From: a virus
Length of the DNA stretch: 64,000 bases
Direction: 5' to 3' (one strand)
Virus record (IMG/VR): IMGVR_UViG_3300024999_000072
Span: 1-64,000 of that record
Both the position numbers and the translations under genes were made by a program. The notes beneath the pieces are model-generated. The model ran no database searches, was not told where the DNA came from, and saw nothing but the letters and a program-made list of their open reading frames with translations. This document shows, piece after piece, positions 56,750 through 64,000 of this stretch; the stretch's first letter is position 1, and each line of letters opens with the position of its first letter.

Positions 56750-58623
56750 GCCTCCTAGATGGCCTAAATGAGCAACAACTACAAGCGGTTACGTCTGATA
56801 GTTCAACTATTTTAAATTTGGCTGGGGCAGGATCTGGTAAAACCAGAGTCCTGACCCACAGAATAACCCATCTCCACCAAGAGAAGCGAGTGGGTACCAG
56901 CAACATACTCGCCATAACGTTTACTCGTCTCGCGGCCAAGGAAATGAAAGAGCGGACCATGAAGCTCGTTGGGAAGAGCGAGGGTTACAAGCTAACGATT
57001 GGGACATTCCATAGTTTCTGCGTGCGAGTCCTCAAGGAATGGGGCCACTTGGTTTCTTTGGAGAAAAACTTCACCATCTATACCGAAGACGATCGGAGGG
57101 CGATTATTCAGTCGTGTATTGATGAATTGGGTTATAAGGTCAAGTTGCAGGATGTTATGGATAATCTCTATGTTGTCTCGCCCGATGATTCGCAAGTGGC
57201 TAAAGTAGCAGCAGAATATCGTTATCGTTTGGTCAGAAATAACGCTTTGGATCTTGATGGGTTACTAGTTTACTTGAGGGTAGTCCTAACGTTTCCCCAA
57301 GCTCAAGCAGAATTGCAAAATCGATACCGTTACGTTTTTGTTGATGAGTTTCAGGACACCAACGACATTCAGCTTGAAATTATTAGTTTGCTTAATCCGG
57401 ATAACCTTTTTGTGGTGGGAGATGATTTCCAGTCAATTTATGGGTTCCGTGGCTCCAATGTTCGAAACATCATTGAGTTTCCGAACAAGTATCCTGGATG
57501 CGAAGTTGTCAAGCTCGAGCGCAATTATCGGTCGACAAAGCAGATTGTTTCAGCTGCCGATTCGCTCATTAAGCACAATCTTAGTCAAACTGAAAAGGCG
57601 CTAATTACCGATCGTGATGGTGCGGATATAAGATACACAGTCATGCCAGACGACGGCATTGAAGCGATGAATGTTGCTGACATGATAAGTGCGGAGTTCA
57701 AGCTGACGGAAACATGGTCAGGCATCGCAGTTTTGGCGCGAACGAATCGACAGCTACAGAAGGTTAAAGATGCCTTGGATCAAAGAGATATTCCATCCCT
57801 GATCGTTTCAAGTCAAGATGATGTTTTCAAGAAACATGATATCCGAATGATTATCGCGTTTATCGAAGCGGCAATTAACCCGTTAGATGATATGAACATC
57901 CGCAAGGTGATCAACTTCCCTGAAGCAAGGGTTACTGATCTCGATATTCAAAAACTTGAGCTTGTAGCGCTAGAGCTTGGACAAAGTCTCTCGGACGTTA
58001 TGTTCATCGGAACAGAAAAGGAAAGGGACTTTCTTAAACTTTTAAGATTAACCCGCGAATCTTCCGAGGAACACGAAACCGCCCTCGAGGTAATCGAAGA
58101 AGCAATACACCAACTTGACCTTAGGTTTTATTACTACAATGAGGGCTTAAATAATCGGGCGGAAGATCTTGCAACTATGTTTATTGAGGTAGAACGATGG
58201 CAAAACGTTCAAGAGTCACTCGGGGAGCCTAACGGAATCTATTCGTTCTTGAAATGGCTCAGAATGAAGGACATTCAAGAAAAGCTAGTCCAAGAGAAAG
58301 AAAAAGATGCAGTAAAGCTCATGACGGTTCACGCATCCAAGGGCCTAGAATTTCCGGTGGTCTTTGTGATTGGGATGAATCAAGGTGTATTCCCCAGTAA
58401 GAGAACTGAGGATATAGAGGAAGAACGTCGACTATTCTACGTTGCGATCACTAGGGCAAAGGATCGGCTATATCTCACACGCCCGGAGTATAGAACGGCT
58501 TATCAGGGAGGGCCAATGGTTCTGCAAGCTGAGAGCCAATTCATTCGCGAAATTAATATTGAGCAGTCGAGAGTATCCAGTAAGCCACAAGGAAAGGCGG
58601 CGAACTTCGAATGGTTGGAGTAG
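56746..58623 (+). CDS. UvrD/PcrA-like superfamily 1 helicase
   Basis: A 625-residue 3'-5' helicase. Motif I GAGSGKT at 27-33, motif II VDEFQDTND near 200, motif IV-V KLMTVHASKGLEFPVVFVIG, and motif VI EERRLFYVAITRAKDRLYL. It is slightly shorter than bacterial UvrD (about 720). Probably the replicative or recombinational helicase of the phage. Confidence 0.93.
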   Translation: MSLLDGLNEQQLQAVTSDSSTILNLAGAGSGKTRVLTHRITHLHQEKRVGTSNILAITFTRLAAKEMKERTMKLVGKSEGYKLTIGTFHSFCVRVLKEWGHLVSLEKNFTIYTEDDRRAIIQSCIDELGYKVKLQDVMDNLYVVSPDDSQVAKVAAEYRYRLVRNNALDLDGLLVYLRVVLTFPQAQAELQNRYRYVFVDEFQDTNDIQLEIISLLNPDNLFVVGDDFQSIYGFRGSNVRNIIEFPNKYPGCEVVKLERNYRSTKQIVSAADSLIKHNLSQTEKALITDRDGADIRYTVMPDDGIEAMNVADMISAEFKLTETWSGIAVLARTNRQLQKVKDALDQRDIPSLIVSSQDDVFKKHDIRMIIAFIEAAINPLDDMNIRKVINFPEARVTDLDIQKLELVALELGQSLSDVMFIGTEKERDFLKLLRLTRESSEEHETALEVIEEAIHQLDLRFYYYNEGLNNRAEDLATMFIEVERWQNVQESLGEPNGIYSFLKWLRMKDIQEKLVQEKEKDAVKLMTVHASKGLEFPVVFVIGMNQGVFPSKRTEDIEEERRLFYVAITRAKDRLYLTRPEYRTAYQGGPMVLQAESQFIREINIEQSRVSSKPQGKAANFEWLE

Positions 58624-58877
58624 ACTCAATCGAGGTAAAACTCAACTACTGCGCCGTGGCCGTGGCGATCCTCGCAAAATGCAACATCGAAACAGCTTTT
58701 GAAAAATTACAGCACCCTCATCCGGATAAAGTTAGAACGCATCTTACCACAGAGGATGTTGAAGATATACAAAGGTTTCGTGACGAAGGACTTTCCTACA
58801 ACGCGATAGCTAAGATTTATGACGTTTCTCGGTCTTCGATTATCTGGAGATTAGCCAGAGATGGCAAGGAGGACTAA
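58611..58877 (+). CDS. Small HTH protein
   Basis: An 88-residue protein whose C-terminus (IQRFRDEGLSYNAIAKIYDV then SRSSIIWRLA) is a resolvase-type helix-turn-helix. Overlaps the helicase end by 13 bases and the next start by 1 base. Confidence 0.68.
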   Translation: MVGVDSIEVKLNYCAVAVAILAKCNIETAFEKLQHPHPDKVRTHLTTEDVEDIQRFRDEGLSYNAIAKIYDVSRSSIIWRLARDGKED

Positions 58878-59860
58878 TGATGGGTGAAACAAAAATTGAG
58901 TGGTGCAGTCATACGTGGAATCCAATTTCTGGATGTACCAAAATATCTACCGGCTGTAAAAATTGTTTTGCAGAACGCATGAGTAAGCGCCTAGCCGGGC
59001 GTTGTGGGTACCCAAAAGATGATCCGTTCAAGGTGACATTGCATCCCGATAAACTTGAACAACCCTTACGATGGGCAAAGCCACGAAAGATATTCGTGAA
59101 CAGCATGAGCGATCTATTCCATGATGATGTGGATGAAAAGTTCATTGCTAAAGTGTTTGCTATCATGGATTTGGCTCGTCAGCATACCTATATGATTCTG
59201 ACAAAAAGACCGGAACGAGCAGCGAAATTGCTAAACGACGAAGATTTCCAGTTTCATATAGACTGGTTTCAGTCACAAGCAATACGAGAGTTTGGGCTAC
59301 CAGAGCCAAAAGAGATAGGACCATTCCCTTTTAAAAATGTTTGGATTGGCGTCTCTGTGGAGAATCAAGCTACAGCAGACGAGCGAATCCCGTTGCTATT
59401 ACAGATGCCGGCGGTAGTGAGGTTTATCAGTGCGGAACCACTTCTCGGAAAGTTGGATCTTTCTCGATGGCTAGGGATTTCTCGGTTTGAAGAAGGGGCG
59501 CAGTGGGTCAGAGATACAGGAGCAGATCTGGACTTGGTTATTACAGGTGGGGAGAGCGGCCCGGGCGCGCGTCCAATGCATCCGGATTGGGCACGAAGTT
59601 TGAGAGATCAATGCCAGGCGGCGGATGTACCTTATTTTTTTAAACAGTTCGGAGAATGGGCTCAGGTCGGAGAATGCGGCAATAGTTCTGACGATGCCGT
59701 GTTTTACCACAACAATAACTATCAACGTGTCAACCATAATGGGGGCATGGGATATCACGGATCCGGAGCGATTTACATGCAAAGAGTCGGCAAAGAGCAA
59801 GCTGGGCGCTTACTCGATGGTCGAACTTGGGATGAAACCCCAACGAGCAAGAATGAGTAA
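58877..59860 (+). CDS. DUF5131 (phage Gp37/Gp68) family protein
   Basis: A 327-residue protein. WCSHTWNPISGC then TKISTGCKNCFAERM places Cys at 20, 27 and 30, a radical-SAM-like CX6CX2C cluster; KIFVNSMSDLFHD, MILTKRPERAA, GVSVENQ and ITGGESGPGARPM are DUF5131 hallmarks. The reaction is unknown. It is directly coupled to the PP-loop gene, a pairing that suggests nucleic-acid modification. Confidence 0.88.
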   Translation: MMGETKIEWCSHTWNPISGCTKISTGCKNCFAERMSKRLAGRCGYPKDDPFKVTLHPDKLEQPLRWAKPRKIFVNSMSDLFHDDVDEKFIAKVFAIMDLARQHTYMILTKRPERAAKLLNDEDFQFHIDWFQSQAIREFGLPEPKEIGPFPFKNVWIGVSVENQATADERIPLLLQMPAVVRFISAEPLLGKLDLSRWLGISRFEEGAQWVRDTGADLDLVITGGESGPGARPMHPDWARSLRDQCQAADVPYFFKQFGEWAQVGECGNSSDDAVFYHNNNYQRVNHNGGMGYHGSGAIYMQRVGKEQAGRLLDGRTWDETPTSKNE

Positions 59861-61100
59861 GAAGAAACAAAGCGTATTCAAATATTCCGAGCTACAAGAA
59901 ATGCAATCGTGGGATCTCGATAAAAAGATTGAAAGCGCCAAAGAAGTAATTCTCGAAACATTTAAACAGGGTAAAAAAATTGCTCTTGCTTTTTCTGGAG
60001 GCAAAGATTCAACAGCTCTATGGCATTTAATCCTCACAACCTGTCCGGAGCAAGCTAAAAATATGGTTGTTATTTTCGGTAATACGGGTGTCGAGTACTC
60101 GGAAAGCCTCAATTTTGCCAGGAAGATCGGTAAGGATTGGGGCGGCGATAACTTCCATGAAACAAAATTAGATCGCCTAAAGGTCCCGCGTCTTAAGTAT
60201 GAAGCACAGAAAGAAACATGGGCGCTGATTGAGGAAAGCGGAGATGTCCAAAGATATCTGAATAAAAAGGGACGATTGCTTTCTAGTGACAAACTCAACG
60301 AAGCCGTTACGCCTGAAATGTGGGAAGATTTTCGCTTCCGTAAGCTTGTGTGGGAAGTAGGAACACTTGTAAGCTTTTGGTTTATTGCAGAACAATACGG
60401 ATTTCCGATCCTCGGTAAAGATGCTACGAAGCTTGATGCTCCCAGGATTAACATTAACGTGTTTCTGAAGTACAGCCCGGAACAGTCGAAGGGTAACGAC
60501 AGATATTACGAAATGCTGAGAAAGTTCCCGGATATGAGAATATCGCATAGTTGTTGTAACTTCATCAAGGAACGACCTTCGCAAAAGCTCCAAAAGAAAC
60601 TCGGATGTGACACGCTCTTTCGTGGCTTGTTAGCAAGTGAATCGAGGCGCAGGACTTTTACCTTTCTCGACTATGGATTTCTGTACAATACGGCTGACGA
60701 TTATTTGTATTCCAACCCTTTGTCGATTTGGACTGATGTTGATGTTTGGGACTATATACACAAATTCAACGTGCCCTATGCTCCGTTGTATGACCTAACG
60801 GATGATGAGGGAAATAAACTGTTTGAGCGTAATGGTTGCTATGTTTGCGGAACTGGCCTTGCTTACGAAAGAAATAACATTGAAATCCTACGCAAGTATT
60901 ACCTGCAAAAATGGACGGCTCTAATGAAATACGGCATGGCAAGGGAAATGAAAACGTTTGCCTGTGCTATCAGTGACGACATAAAGCTAAACGCCTTAGA
61001 GCATGATTGGCTATTAGATATGAGACCATGCGCATTCGATAGGTTGACACCGAGAAAGAATTTACTCGAAGACCTACAATACGGAACACTATTATTTTAA
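59853..61100 (+). CDS. Second PAPS-reductase-family PP-loop protein with Cys cluster
   Basis: A 415-residue PP-loop enzyme. SGGKDS lies at 48-53; later SHSCCNF and GCYVCGTG supply Cys that could hold an iron-sulfur cluster. ATG at 59853 overlaps the DUF5131 gene by 8 bases and lacks a clear ribosome binding site; earlier in-frame ATGs at 59832 and 59817 are possible. Distinct from the IbrA-like gene; closer to common phage PP-loop proteins. Sulfur transfer or nucleotide activation is inferred. Confidence 0.85.
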   Translation: MSKKKQSVFKYSELQEMQSWDLDKKIESAKEVILETFKQGKKIALAFSGGKDSTALWHLILTTCPEQAKNMVVIFGNTGVEYSESLNFARKIGKDWGGDNFHETKLDRLKVPRLKYEAQKETWALIEESGDVQRYLNKKGRLLSSDKLNEAVTPEMWEDFRFRKLVWEVGTLVSFWFIAEQYGFPILGKDATKLDAPRININVFLKYSPEQSKGNDRYYEMLRKFPDMRISHSCCNFIKERPSQKLQKKLGCDTLFRGLLASESRRRTFTFLDYGFLYNTADDYLYSNPLSIWTDVDVWDYIHKFNVPYAPLYDLTDDEGNKLFERNGCYVCGTGLAYERNNIEILRKYYLQKWTALMKYGMAREMKTFACAISDDIKLNALEHDWLLDMRPCAFDRLTPRKNLLEDLQYGTLLF

Positions 61101-61176
61101 GGGGTAGATCAGGTAGGGAGGCTGATCTGAGACAGATGGTAATATTTTGATTCAAGGAAGGGAAGGAGGTTAAGTC

Positions 61177-61986
61177 TTGACACTTGGCCCTGTCCTCAAA
61201 TACCCCGGCTCAAAATGGAGAATGGCTGATTGGATAGTCTCACATATGCCAAAGCATAGAACCTTCCTAGAACCCTTCTTCGGCAGTGGAGCTGTCTTAT
61301 TTAACAAAACACCAAGCCCTATTGAAACAGTTAACGATCTGGACGAAAACGTTACAAACCTTTTTAAATTAGTCCGCGACTTTCCCGAAGAATTAGCCAG
61401 AAGGATTTCCCTTACCCCTTATTCTAGGCATGAGTACGACATGACTTTTGACGGACTGGTACCTGTGGACGAATTTGAAAAGGCAAGAAGGTTTCTAGTC
61501 CGATGCTGGCAAGGCCATGGATTTAGGACAAACGGATACAAGGTTGGCTGGAAAAACGATGTTCAAGGCAGAGAGAAGGCCTACGCTTTATCAAACTGGT
61601 ACCGCCTTCCTGATTGGATCATGCAAGTAACCGAAAGACTTAAACAAGTGCAGATAGAGTGTCTACCAGCATTGGGAGTTATAAAACGCCATGCTTACGA
61701 TAACGTTTTAATCTATGCAGACCCACCATATGTTCTTAGCACCAGAACAGCCAAGCAATACAAGCACGAAATGACCGATCAGGATCACATTGAATTACTC
61801 GAGGCGCTAGACGATCACACAGGGCCAGTATTACTTAGCGGGTATGCATGTGATCTTTATGACTCAAGGTTGGAACATTGGACTCGTAAAACGTTTAAGG
61901 CCTTTGCTGAAGGAGGCAGAGAACGCGAGGAAGTACTTTGGATAAATCCAACTGCAGCTAAAATGATCGGGACAACACTGTTTTAA
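61177..61986 (+). CDS. DNA adenine methylase, Dam/D12 class
   Basis: A 269-residue N6-adenine methyltransferase. Motif X KYPGSK at 8-13, motif I FLEPFFGSGA at 30-39, motif IV DPPY near 178-181. TTG start with AAGGAGG. No restriction partner nearby, so it probably protects phage DNA or marks replication origins. Confidence 0.92.
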   Translation: MTLGPVLKYPGSKWRMADWIVSHMPKHRTFLEPFFGSGAVLFNKTPSPIETVNDLDENVTNLFKLVRDFPEELARRISLTPYSRHEYDMTFDGLVPVDEFEKARRFLVRCWQGHGFRTNGYKVGWKNDVQGREKAYALSNWYRLPDWIMQVTERLKQVQIECLPALGVIKRHAYDNVLIYADPPYVLSTRTAKQYKHEMTDQDHIELLEALDDHTGPVLLSGYACDLYDSRLEHWTRKTFKAFAEGGREREEVLWINPTAAKMIGTTLF

Positions 61987-62060
61987 CAGAAACATGAAGA
62001 AGTTTTGGCAAAAAGGTTATGACACCGCAAGGGAATATCCTTATTAAAGAGGGTGATTAG

Positions 62061-62834
62061 ATGGCAAGGCCACAAAAAGAGGGTATGGACTATTTTCCAC
62101 ATGATAACGATGCTGCCAATGACGAAAAAATTGAAGCGCTCAGAGTCCTGTATGGTAACGATGGCTATGCCTTTTATTTCATCCTTCTAGAAAGGATATA
62201 CAGAACTGCTGATTTTGAGTTAGACATTTCTGACGCAGAAACTATCCAGATACTCTGCAGAAAGGTATCAGTAACAGAGGAGTTATTCAACAGAATGCTC
62301 GAAACCGCATTTAAACGAAAATGTTTTGATCAAGAAGCATACGAGCAGAGAGGGGTTTTAACGAGTTCTGGAATCAAAAGAAGGGCATCAGTAGTCCTTG
62401 AAAAGCGAGAAACCATGCGGTCTAAGTACAAAAAAGTTTCTGACGCAGAAACTACCCAAGAAACTAAGGCAGAAACGCCACAAAGTAAAGTAAAGGAAAG
62501 TAAAGTAAAGGAAAGTAAAGTAAAGGATATTAAGTCCGAAATTATTAAAAATCTGTTTGGTGAAAAAGTTCTCTTATCGGATCAAGAATATCAAAAATTG
62601 GTCAGTCAGCATGGGGAACAAGAAACCAAGCAAATGATATCGATCCTTGATAGTTGGTATTTGACCAAGGGTAATAAGCCGAACAAGTCTGATTATCACA
62701 CGATGGTTGGATCGGGATGGGTTTTAAAGCGATTCATGGAGGATCGGAAAAGACAGCGCAATAAGGACCCAGGAGATAAGCCGCCTCCACCATCCAAGAC
62801 GCCTAAGAACAAGTACGATAAATTTTATCTGTGA
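62061..62834 (+). CDS. DUF4373 (Lin1244/Lin1753-like) replication protein
   Basis: A 257-residue protein. Residues 8-110 (DYFPHDNDAANDEKIEALRV, GNDGYAFYFILLERIY) are the DUF4373 winged-helix domain of phage replication initiators. A linker with three SKVKE-type repeats (about 141-155) precedes a C-terminal DnaD-like helical domain and basic tail. The DNA of the linker is a perfect 15-base tandem repeat. Confidence 0.85.
   Translation: MARPQKEGMDYFPHDNDAANDEKIEALRVLYGNDGYAFYFILLERIYRTADFELDISDAETIQILCRKVSVTEELFNRMLETAFKRKCFDQEAYEQRGVLTSSGIKRRASVVLEKRETMRSKYKKVSDAETTQETKAETPQSKVKESKVKESKVKDIKSEIIKNLFGEKVLLSDQEYQKLVSQHGEQETKQMISILDSWYLTKGNKPNKSDYHTMVGSGWVLKRFMEDRKRQRNKDPGDKPPPPSKTPKNKYDKFYL
62482..62526 (+). 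repeat. Perfect tandem repeat, 3 x 15 bases, inside the replication gene
   Basis: AAAGTAAAGTAAAGG three times without mismatch. It encodes Ser-Lys-Val-Lys-Glu repeats. Location inside an initiator gene recalls lambda-type origins, where iterons lie in the initiator coding sequence. Confidence 0.85.
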
Positions 62835-62846
62835 GGTGGATGAGCC

Positions 62847-63263
62847 ATGAACACTTACGCAATAGATTTCTCCGGTTACAGCGGAAACGAAGTAGCCAAA
62901 ACAGCAGGTAAAGCAAAATACAGTTACTTTTTAAATCGCGAACTATCTGATTGCGGATTTAGTTTTGGATATTTTGTATCAAGGGCTAAATGCAAATTGG
63001 TCCATAAATTCCACGTTCAAGATTTGTTTACGCAAGACATCAAAGGCTTTAATCGCATGAAAGAACACCGCGACATTGAATTTGCTCACCTTGGTATGAA
63101 GGTCGAGGTTAACGGAAAACCAGGCGTAATCGTTGGATCTAACAGAAGTCTAAACCTAGACGTTTGCCTTGAAGGAGAGCATTGGCGAAGTAACTGCCAT
63201 CCATGGTGGAGGGTAAAGTATTTCGACAACAAGGGAGATTTAATCAAGGAGTACGGAGATTAA
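62847..63263 (+). CDS. Conserved phage protein, unknown
   Basis: A 138-residue protein ending in a small beta domain (GMKVEVNGKPGVIVGSNRSL...HPWWRVKYFDNKGDLIKEY). Likely an SH3- or KOW-like fold. GAGGTGG precedes the ATG. Confidence 0.68.
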   Translation: MNTYAIDFSGYSGNEVAKTAGKAKYSYFLNRELSDCGFSFGYFVSRAKCKLVHKFHVQDLFTQDIKGFNRMKEHRDIEFAHLGMKVEVNGKPGVIVGSNRSLNLDVCLEGEHWRSNCHPWWRVKYFDNKGDLIKEYGD

Positions 63264-63286
63264 AAATCGTCTGGCGGTGATAATCA

Positions 63287-64000
63287 ATGCCAAGAATGGG
63301 ACACGCAAACCCTCGAACATACGGAACCAAACTACTTATGCCAAAATATGAGGATACAGAAACAGCGTCTCCCGTAACCACAAGGGTGTGTGATGTCGAG
63401 CATTATGAACTAACTGGAGAGCTTAAATATATTGACGAGGGGGAAGTGGTTATGCCAAGCGTTGATACGATTGAAAATGCTAAGCGCATGAGAGCGGAGT
63501 TGAAAACCCTCGAACGGTTTGAAGCCGTGGGATCCTATAGCGATGTCGCCAAGAAATACCTAACCAGCAAAACGACGTCTCATGCACACTTGATGCACCT
63601 CAGGCATTTGGCAACTGAGCAGGAGAAGAAGGTGAAGGAGGAAAGGCAAATGATAAATAAGGCTATTGGGGCATGCAAACCAGAGGTTGAGGAAACCGCA
63701 GATATCGCGCCAGAGGATAAAACAACAACTTCTGACGAGTCTAAGGGCACAGTTGCAGTAGATTGTCTGAAAGAGGGCAAGGAAGAGGCTGAAAATTCCA
63801 TCGTAACAGACTACAGGGAATCGTTTGGTGAGGATCTTAGGATCCCTGCGGATGAGCCAGAGGATAAGGAATTGTATGAGCATGTGGAACACGCGGATGA
63901 ACCTTTATCCGAGGAAACGCTCAAGAAAATCAACGACAGAGTTGAGGAGGTTCTGACCAAAAAGAACGAAGCGGATTTAGTCGGGCCTATTGAAGTCCAT
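63287..64000 (+). CDS. Partial unknown protein running off the window
   Basis: At least 238 residues from ATG at 63287 (GGCGGTGAT upstream), open to the window end. Beginning MPRMGHANPRTYGTKLLMPK, then a helical segment with YSDVAKKYLTSKTTSHAHLM that may be an HTH-like region, and a long acidic linker. No family recognised. Confidence 0.65.
   Translation, partial: MPRMGHANPRTYGTKLLMPKYEDTETASPVTTRVCDVEHYELTGELKYIDEGEVVMPSVDTIENAKRMRAELKTLERFEAVGSYSDVAKKYLTSKTTSHAHLMHLRHLATEQEKKVKEERQMINKAIGACKPEVEETADIAPEDKTTTSDESKGTVAVDCLKEGKEEAENSIVTDYRESFGEDLRIPADEPEDKELYEHVEHADEPLSEETLKKINDRVEEVLTKKNEADLVGPIEVH

Noticed and set aside
53730-61100. Complete Dnd phosphorothioation system
   Set aside because: A PP-loop enzyme and an SMC-like ATPase are present, but they lie 4 kb apart with no DndA-, DndB- or DndE-like gene, and the PP-loop Cys pattern is that of common phage proteins.
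61994-62047. 17-codon frame MKKFWQKGYDTAREYPY before the DUF4373 gene
   Set aside because: No ribosome binding site and too short to judge; could be a leader peptide but nothing supports it.
1-64000. tRNA or rRNA genes
   Set aside because: No cloverleaf-like segments with conserved T-loop sequence or rRNA stretches were noticed on reading both strands; a dedicated tRNA scan would be decisive.

Overview
The window looks like one tailed-phage genome, or a large prophage or phage-plasmid, from a spore-forming Firmicute, probably a Clostridia-type host. This rests on AGGAGG-type ribosome binding sites, frequent TTG and GTG starts, moderate base composition, a PBSX/XkdK-like contractile tail, and genes that resemble sporulation proteins. 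No host housekeeping genes, rRNA or tRNA genes, insertion sequences or CRISPR arrays were seen. All calls come from reading the sequence. Family names are recognised by motif and order, not by database search.

Layout. (1) 0.05-20.2 kb, plus strand: packaging (small and large terminase), HK97-type head (portal, protease, major capsid, repeat-rich decoration protein), a GIY-YIG homing endonuclease, head-tail connectors, and a contractile tail (sheath, tube, frameshifted assembly chaperone, tape measure, hub, XkdR/S/T/U-like baseplate, fibre). (2) 20.4-22.9 kb, minus strand: a membrane protein, an XerC/D-like recombinase, a small protein and a DUF2786 protein, driven by a promoter back to back with that of a ribbon-helix-helix (RHH) regulator. 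(3) 23.0-25.4 kb, plus strand: the RHH regulator and the lysis genes (holin, amidase, a second holin-like protein). (4) 25.4-33.0 kb, minus strand: an eleven-gene, tightly overlapping operon behind a near-consensus promoter. It encodes a small RHH-like protein, a DNA methyltransferase, an IbrB-like ParB-domain protein, an IbrA-like PAPS-reductase-family PP-loop enzyme, an SNF2-type helicase and several unknowns. (5) 33.1-39.6 kb, minus strand: a plasmid-like block with a KfrA-like coiled-coil DNA-binding protein, membrane and secreted proteins, an M23 peptidase, a SpoIIIAC-like membrane protein, a replication-relaxation-family protein and an FtsK/SpoIIIE/TraB-like DNA pump, with palindromic repeats upstream of the pump. 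(6) 39.7-43.2 kb: several XRE regulators, a phage integrase, a CI-like repressor, a Cro-like protein and an excisionase-like protein, with clear operator arrays. (7) 43.4-64 kb, mainly plus strand: the early region. It holds many small zinc-ribbon proteins, a BRO-N antirepressor, an HNH endonuclease, two tandem Spo0A-C-like DNA-binding proteins, an SMC-like ATPase, a UvrD-like helicase, a DUF5131 protein, a second PP-loop enzyme, a Dam-type methylase and a DUF4373 replication protein. The last gene runs off the end.

How it may work together. The two phage halves (late morphogenesis and early replication) flank a large minus-strand block, which was probably acquired or is expressed in the lysogen. 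The strongest candidates for under-described biology are the IbrAB/helicase/methyltransferase operon, the FtsK plus replication-relaxation plus SpoIIIAC/M23 block (possibly an intercellular DNA-transfer or plasmid-maintenance module inside a phage), and the paired stand-alone Spo0A DNA-binding domains, which could tie the phage to host sporulation.
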